46,199 nucleotides of DNA. Source: Candidatus Saccharimonadota bacterium. GTDB lineage: Bacteria; Patescibacteriota; Saccharimonadia; Saccharimonadales; Saccharimonadaceae. Under the pieces are notes generated by a model. It had not been told where the DNA came from, made no database searches, and worked only from the letters and a program-made list of their open reading frames with translations. A program made the translations under genes and the position numbers. Below, one piece after another: positions 40,670 to 46,199 of this stretch. The stretch spans positions 1-46,199 of the forward strand of contig PBTC01000044.1 in the NCBI GenBank assembly GCA_002726935.1, read 5' to 3'. Positions within the stretch are counted from its first letter, which is position 1. The number at the start of each line of letters is the position of its first letter.

Positions 40670-43155
40670 TCATATCTGTTAATTGGTTAAAGAAGTTTAC
40701 AGACATCGACCTTCCTGTCCAAGAGCTTGCAGAACTCATCGGACAACGACTCGTCGAGATCGAGGAGGTCATTCCACTGACCGATAAGTACCGTGACGTC
40801 CGAATTGTGAAGGTTGTCAGTTGCTCTCCCGTCGAAGACTCCGACCACCTGCATCTTACGAAGGTGGATGACGGAGGCGTCGTTGAGGGCGTTGACCGTG
40901 ATGAGAACGGCTACGTTCAAGTTGTCTGTGGAGCACCAAATGTTCGCGAGGGTATGTTTGCGGCTTGGCTACCGCCGAAAACGGTTGTGCCGGAAACATA
41001 TGGTACTGCGGAACCATTCACGCTCGGCGCTCGGCAGCTTCGCGGCCACATGAGCAATGGAATGCTGGCGAGTGCAAAAGAGCTAGCGCTGTACGATGAT
41101 CACGCAGGAATTATTGAGATTGACCAACCGGTCGAGCCGGGTGCGTCATTTGCCGATGTTTTCGAGCTTAATGACTACTTGCTTGATATTGAAAATAAGT
41201 CATTAACTCATCGCCCCGATGCCTTTGGGGTGATTGGTTTCGCTCGTGAGGTTGCCGGCATCCAAGGAAAAGCTTTCCGTACTCCTGAATGGCTGAGCCA
41301 CTCTGCGCCAGTCGAGACGGTTGAGCAAAGCAGCGATGCAGCACCTCGTGTGGTAATTGAGGATCCAATCCTATCAGATAGATTTACAGGAATGGTATTT
41401 GAAGGAGCCAGCGAAGCGGCACAGTCGCCATTATGGATGCAAACATACCTCGCCCGAAGTGGAATGCGGCCTATTAACGCAATTGTCGACATCACAAACT
41501 ACCTCATGCTTCTGACCGGTCAGCCGATGCATGCTTACGATTATGACAAGCTACTTGAAGTATCTGGCGGTGTCAACGAAGTGCGAGTGCGAGCGGCTCG
41601 ACCTGGCGAGAACCTCAAGATTCTTGATGGTCGCGAACTAGAACTGTCGCCAGATGATACGGTCATTGCTGCTGGTGAGGTGGCGGTTGGTCTTGCGGGT
41701 GCGATGGGTGGCGCCGCGACCGAAATCGACGCAAACACACGACGAATTTTCCTTGAGTGCGCAACCTTTAATCTCTTCAAGCTTCGAGCTGTTCAGATGA
41801 GGCATGGTATTTTTAGCGAAGCAATTACACGTTTGACGAAAGGTGTACCTGCGCCGCTTGCCCAACCTGTCTTGCTTCAGGCGGCAGCACTGCTCGCCGA
41901 GTATACCGGTGCGCATGCAACGTCTTCGATTGTCGAAGACTATCCGGGCCAGTCCGGTGAAAGTCAAGTCGTGACAGATGTTCAAAGAATTAATGATGTT
42001 TTAGGCACCGCACTATCCGAAGATGACGTGAAGCGTACTCTCGAAGCGGTTGAATTTACTGTCGAGATTGTCGATGGTCAGGTTGTCGTTGGAGTGCCGT
42101 ATTGGCGCCATGACATCTCTATCCCCGAGGACGTGATTGAAGAGATTGGGCGACTGCGCGGGTTTGACTCAATTGATGTCACACTGCCACTTCGCCGCAT
42201 CCGTGCAGTTGAGCCAAGTGCTTTCGATCAGCTCCGCACGAAGCTCCGTCGACAGCTTGTACGAGCGGGGGCTAACGAGGTGCTTACCTATAGCTTCGTT
42301 CATGGTGATCTGATGCAGAAGGCAGGACAAAAACGCGAAGAAGCCTACCGAATTACAAACAGTATTAGCCCAGACCTGCAGTACTACCGGCAGAGCTTGA
42401 CCCCCAGCCTTCTTGCTGCCATTCATCCAAATGTTAAGGCTGGCTACGATGAATACGCCATCTTTGAATTTAATAAGTTTCACACAAAACGACATGGACT
42501 AAACGAGGAGGAAGTGCCGAAAGAGCTCGACAGTTTGGCCTTGGTGGTTACGCGTCAAAAAAAGCAAGCGTCGGCGGCTTTCTACTCGGCAAAACAGTAT
42601 CTTCAGTACCTTGCGGACAGCATGGGAATCGAGCTATTCTACGAACCGCTTGAGGCTGACAGCGACTATCCTGTGACGCAGCCCTTTGAACCCAAGCGCA
42701 GTGCGAGGGTTTGGGACCGCACTAAGACGGTGCGAATCGGCGTGGTAGGTGAGTATCGCCGTGCTGTTGCAAAGGCCTTTAAATTACCTGATCATACTGC
42801 TGGATTTGAAGTATCGCCGCGAGCACTTCATCAGCTTGCAGAAGAAGCGAGTGTTGCATACCGCCCAATGAGTCGCTACCCGTCAGTGGAGCGTGATGTC
42901 TGTTTCCAAGTTTCGGTAGAAACGACCTATCAGCAGTTGGCTGATGCTATGACTGTATCACTCTCGAATGCGCCATTTGAAGTATCCTTTGCACCGCTCG
43001 ATATCTTCCAGCCTTCGTCTGGCAATAAAAAGAACATAACAATGACATTCACAATGTTCTCATATGACCGAACCCTCACGGGCGAAGAAGTCTCGGCGTA
43101 TATGGAGAGTGTGGTAAAGGGTGTGTTGAATCAAGTAGAAGGAGAGGTAGTGTAA
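40666..43155 (+). CDS. pheT: Phenylalanyl-tRNA synthetase beta subunit
   Basis: This encodes 829 residues, standard for PheT. In order there are the N-terminal OB fold/tRNA-binding domain (VQVVCGAPNVREGMFAAWLP), the B3/B4 domain (NYLMLLTGQPMHAYDYDKL), the B5 domain (PYWRHDISIPEDVIEEIGRL), the pseudo-catalytic core and the FDX-ACB domain (SRYPSVERDVCFQVSVETTY). The B3/B4 domain edits Tyr-tRNA-Phe. The ATG overlaps the pheS stop. The next gene starts at its stop (TAATG), extending the operon to an FKBP and probably trxB. Confidence 0.97.
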   Translation: MIISVNWLKKFTDIDLPVQELAELIGQRLVEIEEVIPLTDKYRDVRIVKVVSCSPVEDSDHLHLTKVDDGGVVEGVDRDENGYVQVVCGAPNVREGMFAAWLPPKTVVPETYGTAEPFTLGARQLRGHMSNGMLASAKELALYDDHAGIIEIDQPVEPGASFADVFELNDYLLDIENKSLTHRPDAFGVIGFAREVAGIQGKAFRTPEWLSHSAPVETVEQSSDAAPRVVIEDPILSDRFTGMVFEGASEAAQSPLWMQTYLARSGMRPINAIVDITNYLMLLTGQPMHAYDYDKLLEVSGGVNEVRVRAARPGENLKILDGRELELSPDDTVIAAGEVAVGLAGAMGGAATEIDANTRRIFLECATFNLFKLRAVQMRHGIFSEAITRLTKGVPAPLAQPVLLQAAALLAEYTGAHATSSIVEDYPGQSGESQVVTDVQRINDVLGTALSEDDVKRTLEAVEFTVEIVDGQVVVGVPYWRHDISIPEDVIEEIGRLRGFDSIDVTLPLRRIRAVEPSAFDQLRTKLRRQLVRAGANEVLTYSFVHGDLMQKAGQKREEAYRITNSISPDLQYYRQSLTPSLLAAIHPNVKAGYDEYAIFEFNKFHTKRHGLNEEEVPKELDSLALVVTRQKKQASAAFYSAKQYLQYLADSMGIELFYEPLEADSDYPVTQPFEPKRSARVWDRTKTVRIGVVGEYRRAVAKAFKLPDHTAGFEVSPRALHQLAEEASVAYRPMSRYPSVERDVCFQVSVETTYQQLADAMTVSLSNAPFEVSFAPLDIFQPSSGNKKNITMTFTMFSYDRTLTGEEVSAYMESVVKGVLNQVEGEVV

Positions 43156-43745
43156 TGGCGATTAGGAGAGCGCAGCAGATCGGAATATGGATTATTGTTA
43201 TAGCGCTGACGGTGGGAACGATCGCGTCGTTTGTGGCGATAGTCCTGGCGAACGAAAACGATCGAACGCAACAAATACAGCAGCAAGAAGAGTACGACCG
43301 AATGATTGAAGAGTACACTAAGCAGCAGGAAGAAGCCGCACGTCAGAACGCTGAGAATTCTGAACCTCTCGAAGGCTATAGTGCAGAACCATTCGATGCC
43401 TCATCAGTCACAGAGCTACGGGTTGACGTTCTTCGTGAAGGTGACGGTCAAGTAGTGAGTGAGGACGATACTATCAACGCGAGCTATTTTGGTTGGATTA
43501 GCGATGGAACTATTTTTGATAGCACAAACAAAAAAGACGCCGATAACGTGCCGATTGATTTTTCTCTTCAGCAGGTGATTGAAGGGTGGACAGAGGGACT
43601 TTCAGGCCAAAAGGTGGGGAGCGTAGTGAAGCTGACCATCCCAGCAGATCAAGCCTATGGCGATACGGCATCTGGAGTGATTCCAGCAAACGCACCGCTA
43701 CAGTTTATCGTTATCATTAATAGCATTGTCGAACAGACAGAATAG
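43155..43745 (+). CDS. FKBP-type peptidyl-prolyl isomerase, membrane-anchored
   Basis: This encodes 196 residues. A signal anchor (about 9-31) is followed by a Gln/Glu-rich coiled coil (37-68) and an FKBP domain (about 88-195) with NASYFGWISDGTIFDST, QQVIEGWTEGLSGQKVGS, IPADQAYGD and ANAPLQFIVIINS. It probably folds exported proteins on the outer face of the membrane. AAGGAGAGG lies upstream within pheT, whose stop overlaps the ATG. trxB follows 12 bp later. Confidence 0.93.
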   Translation: MAIRRAQQIGIWIIVIALTVGTIASFVAIVLANENDRTQQIQQQEEYDRMIEEYTKQQEEAARQNAENSEPLEGYSAEPFDASSVTELRVDVLREGDGQVVSEDDTINASYFGWISDGTIFDSTNKKDADNVPIDFSLQQVIEGWTEGLSGQKVGSVVKLTIPADQAYGDTASGVIPANAPLQFIVIINSIVEQTE

Positions 43746-43757
43746 AAGGAGGGGGTC

Positions 43758-44696
43758 ATGGCACAGCAAGTAAGAGATGTCGTGATGATCGGAGCGGGTC
43801 CTAGTGCGCTGACTGCAGCAATCTACACCACCCGTGAAGACATCGACACGGTTCTGTACGAAAAAAGTGCAATTGGCGGCTTGGCTGCGATCACCGATGT
43901 TGTTGATAATTACCCAGGTTTTCCTGAGGGTATTGAAGGGTTGACGCTCGCGGGACATCTAGAGAAGCAGGCCGAGAGATTCGGTGCTCATATTGAGTAC
44001 GGTCAGGTTGATGCTATCCGCGATGAAGGCGACGTGAAGGTGGTGACCGTTGACGGCGAAGAAGTGCAGGCAAAAACGGTATTGATCGCTACAGGTAGTG
44101 ATTACAAGAAAATCGGTGTTCCTGGTGAGGCGGAGCTATACGGACGCGGCGTTCACTACTGCGCAACGTGCGATGGCGCTTTCTATCGCGAAAAGCGACT
44201 TGTTGTTATTGGCGGGGGTAACTCCGCATTCCAAGAAGCTCTTTTCTTGACCCGATATGCAACACATATTGATGTATTGATCCGCAGCGAGATCCGCGCT
44301 AGCGATGTCTTGCAGCATGACATGCAAAAATATGTCGACGAAGGTAAGGTGACCTTGCATTTAAACACCAATACGGATGAGATTGTCGCCGAGAACGGCC
44401 GTGTCACTTCCGTAAAGGCGACGAAGAGCGGTGAGCCGGTTGAGTTTGAGACCGATGGCGTCTTCGTTTTTGTTGGCTTGAAGCCAAACACGGAATTTTT
44501 GGCGGGAAGTGGTATTGAGCTTGATGAGGTAGGACTCATAAAGACCGACCAGCACCTTCAAACGTCGATCGCGGGGATTTATGCAAGTGGCGATGTCAGA
44601 AGTGGTGCAACCATGCAGATTGCCAGCGCTGTTGGTGAAGGTGCTGCAGCTGCACTTTCAATAAGAGAGTATCTTGACCAGCTGAGTAAAAAATAA
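43758..44696 (+). CDS. trxB: Thioredoxin reductase-like flavoprotein
   Basis: This encodes 312 residues. It has an FAD site (IGAGPSALTAAIY), the redox pair CATC (Cys135/Cys138), a second dinucleotide fold (VVIGGGNSAFQEAL) and the C-terminal FAD loop (IYASGDVRSGA). The usual NADPH-phosphate motif HRRxxxR appears only as IRSEIRA, so the electron donor may be NADH or another carrier. AAGGAGGGGG lies just before the ATG. It is the last gene of the pheS-pheT-FKBP-trxB cluster and converges with the PLD-like gene, with 1 bp between them. Confidence 0.93.
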   Translation: MAQQVRDVVMIGAGPSALTAAIYTTREDIDTVLYEKSAIGGLAAITDVVDNYPGFPEGIEGLTLAGHLEKQAERFGAHIEYGQVDAIRDEGDVKVVTVDGEEVQAKTVLIATGSDYKKIGVPGEAELYGRGVHYCATCDGAFYREKRLVVIGGGNSAFQEALFLTRYATHIDVLIRSEIRASDVLQHDMQKYVDEGKVTLHLNTNTDEIVAENGRVTSVKATKSGEPVEFETDGVFVFVGLKPNTEFLAGSGIELDEVGLIKTDQHLQTSIAGIYASGDVRSGATMQIASAVGEGAAAALSIREYLDQLSKK

Positions 44697-44697
44697 A

Positions 44698-45681
44698 CTA
44701 CGCAACGTGTTGTTTAACGAAAGACTCCAGCTGCTCAATAATGGCTGGGTCTTTTGTTTCTAGGGCAATTTCGCGTGTTCCAAACAGGACGCCGGTGTAG
44801 GCAAAATTGTGCGATCCACTGATGGCTACTTTTTTGCCGTCAGGCATGGTGAAGATGATGAACTTCGCGTGCAGGTAAGGCTGCTTTTCGTATTCGGTTC
44901 GCAGACCACTGACGGTGGTCGAAAACCAAAGAAGAATGCGGTTAAGAAGGCTGGCTTGTTCGCGGCGGTTGAAGTACAGGCGGTAAGGTTTCTGTTTCAG
45001 GATTCGAGAAAGTTTGCCTGTCGGACAGTACTGCGAGACGAACAGGACGCTTTCTGCCTTTCTCGCAAGCTCGCAGGCACGCCGGTAGATAAGTGAGTGT
45101 CCAATGATACCTCCGTCAAATAGTGCAATCGACTGTTCATCGAGGGCAAGACTGTGGCTGGGGAAATTCTGTGAAGCGCGTTCGGCGCGAAGAATTCGTT
45201 GCTGTTCTTTAATCAATGTGTCGGCTAGTACCGGGTCTTTCGTCTCTAGCATGTAGTCGGTGTTCTCGATGCCTTCTTGGTACATGTTCACCCCACCGAA
45301 GCTAAAGACGGTATCATCGACGACGCACCATTTGCTATGGGTTCTTCCGTTAAAGAGGGTGATGCGTCCGTGCCCTAGCCAGGTAAATTTCACTCCTCCG
45401 GCGCGCAGTCTTCGGGCCATCGTCGTTGCTGCTCGCGAGCCCTTGCTATCGTAGCGAAGCGGCAGAAAGCTTCCGCTTACTTCGCCATACGTAAAGATAT
45501 CAGCGGCGACAGAGACGTTTACTCCCCGTTTCGCGGCGCGAAGCAGTGCCTCGATAAGTTCATGCGTCGCAGGATGGTCGGCAATCACCATTGCAATGAG
45601 GGCGACGTGCTTAGTGGCTTCATCGACACGCTTTGCAGCCTGTGTGACGTACTCTTTAGAGAGTAGTAGTTTCATTTTCAT
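44698..45681 (-). CDS. Phospholipase D-like / cardiolipin synthase-type protein
   Basis: This encodes 327 residues with two PLD halves. The first HKD motif is intact: THSKWCVVDD with His115, Lys117, Asp122 and a downstream GGVN. The second is YLHAKFIIFTM (His271, Lys273) with Thr at 278 where Asp is expected, followed by SGSHN. Family members transfer phosphatidyl groups or act as nucleases. There is no membrane segment at the N-terminus, unlike most cardiolipin synthases. The ATG is 8 nt after a minus-strand TATAAT, with no SD. Confidence 0.85.
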   Translation of the reverse strand: MKMKLLLSKEYVTQAAKRVDEATKHVALIAMVIADHPATHELIEALLRAAKRGVNVSVAADIFTYGEVSGSFLPLRYDSKGSRAATTMARRLRAGGVKFTWLGHGRITLFNGRTHSKWCVVDDTVFSFGGVNMYQEGIENTDYMLETKDPVLADTLIKEQQRILRAERASQNFPSHSLALDEQSIALFDGGIIGHSLIYRRACELARKAESVLFVSQYCPTGKLSRILKQKPYRLYFNRREQASLLNRILLWFSTTVSGLRTEYEKQPYLHAKFIIFTMPDGKKVAISGSHNFAYTGVLFGTREIALETKDPAIIEQLESFVKQHVA

Positions 45682-45689
45682 CTGTAGTG

Positions 45690-45695
45690 ATTATA
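45690..45695 (-). promoter_or_regulatory. -10 box of the PLD-like gene
   Basis: TATAAT on the minus strand, 8 nt from the start codon; leaderless or nearly so. The plus-strand TGCTAAAAT of ppa lies 20 bp away. Confidence 0.55.
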
Positions 45696-45713
45696 TCGTT
45701 GTTTTCGTAAAAC

Positions 45714-45722
45714 TGCTAAAAT
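45714..45722 (+). promoter_or_regulatory. Extended -10 of ppa
   Basis: TGCTAAAAT, then a leader of about 20 nt with AAAGGAG (45737-45743) 7 nt before the ATG. Confidence 0.6.
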
Positions 45723-45750
45723 AACAGAGAAGAAATAAAGGAGACATATA

Positions 45751-46199
45751 ATGGCAGACTTTAATCAGATTTTGACGCCCGGAGATTTCGAAAATGGTGT
45801 CGTAAATGTTGTCGTAGAAATTCCAGCTGGCAGTAGTCACAAAATCGAATGGAACAGGGAGAAAGCGGCCTTTCAGCTTGACCGCGTCGAGCCAGCAATC
45901 TTTGCAAAGCCGACAAACTACGGATTTATTCCTCAGACACTCGACGAGGACGGCGACGAACTGGATGCGCTGATTGTGACGTCAGAACCGCTACCAACGG
46001 GAATTTTCCTTGAGGCAAAAATTATCGGAGTCATGAAATTCGAAGATGACGGTGAAGTTGATGACAAGGTTGTCGTTGTGCCAGCGGATGACCGCCACAG
46101 CGGTAACGCAGTTGAAAGCCTTTCAGACTTGCCAGGGCAAGTTGTTCGACAAATCGAGCACCACTTTACGCACTATAAGGATTTGAAGAAACCAGGATC
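45751..46199 (+). CDS. ppa: Inorganic pyrophosphatase (truncated by window end)
   Basis: The first 149 codons of a family I inorganic pyrophosphatase are present. KPTNYGFIPQTLDEDGDELD contains the metal-binding D-x-D-x-x-D signature; VVVVPADDRH, YK and the N-terminal VVVEIPAGSSHKIEW also match. It hydrolyses pyrophosphate made by tRNA synthetases and polymerases. The frame is open at 46199, and about 20-30 residues are missing. A strong SD and promoter precede it. Confidence 0.96.
   Translation, partial: MADFNQILTPGDFENGVVNVVVEIPAGSSHKIEWNREKAAFQLDRVEPAIFAKPTNYGFIPQTLDEDGDELDALIVTSEPLPTGIFLEAKIIGVMKFEDDGEVDDKVVVVPADDRHSGNAVESLSDLPGQVVRQIEHHFTHYKDLKKPG

Noticed and set aside
40660-40670. UGA recoded as glycine or tryptophan, as in some CPR lineages
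   Set aside because: pheS ends in TGA within the usual ATGA overlap; TGA also ends rnc and the 1550 gene at expected lengths, and no gene needs TGA read-through.

Overview
The window looks like part of the chromosome of a member of Candidatus Saccharibacteria (TM7, Patescibacteria/CPR). The grounds are indirect: dense small genes with many 1-30 bp overlaps; single-copy informational genes (leuS, pheS-pheT, nusB, rnc, rpsP, trmD, ligA); a PGPGW membrane protein and an Erm-type methyltransferase that resemble actinobacterial proteins; several type IV pilin-like genes; and no amino-acid or cofactor biosynthesis. The standard genetic code fits: TGA ends pheS and other genes and no in-frame TGA is needed, which argues against Gracilibacteria/Absconditabacteria. 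The taxonomic call is inference.

Layout. 1-3843: end of an MMPL transporter, a membrane protein, and a two-gene pilin operon whose pilin carries a fibronectin-III domain. 3907-9396: tRNA-Cys and tRNA-Leu, the lemA-htpX pair, a membrane protein, an NAD-dependent DNA ligase, a PGPGW protein and an RRM protein. 9585-12563: a candidate structured RNA, tRNA-Ala, a pilin, a PilX-like protein and a Mur-ligase-like enzyme. 12601-19914: translation and RNA genes (leuS, bL32, nusB, Nudix, rnc, rpsP, khpA, trmD) interrupted by small genes. 20141-28135: membrane proteins and a pilin-rich stretch (PilW/PilV-like, a giant PilX-like pilin with an RCC1-type propeller and a ricin-type lectin, tRNA-Gln, a GC-rich pilin with a carbohydrate-binding-like head, a decayed gene, a lipid kinase, another pilin). 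28146-38406: a possible leader peptide, AlkB-like dioxygenase, membrane-anchored serine protease, class II photolyase, Erm-like methyltransferase, a two-component system, a PAP2 phosphatase and RmuC. 38463-46199: aquaporin, a tail-anchored protein, pheS-pheT-FKBP-trxB, a phospholipase D-like protein and the start of inorganic pyrophosphatase.

Two themes stand out. First, eight pilin-like proteins share a few N-terminal scaffolds but carry different C-terminal heads (FN3, RCC1 propeller with inserted ricin lectin, a jelly-roll resembling actinophage minor-tail domains). For an epibiont of Actinobacteria this would suit a pilus-borne set of host-recognition heads. Second, many monocistronic or first-in-operon genes have a -10 hexamer ending exactly 6-7 nt before the start codon and no Shine-Dalgarno sequence, which predicts leaderless mRNAs. 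Genes inside operons usually do have AAGGAG-type sites. In one case two divergent leaderless genes share a 17-bp intergenic palindrome.

Two proteins lack hallmark residues of their families: LigA has lost all four zinc-finger cysteines, and the aquaporin has lost the selectivity-filter arginine. Start codons were moved inward from the longest possible frame wherever a promoter, Shine-Dalgarno site or gene overlap indicated it.
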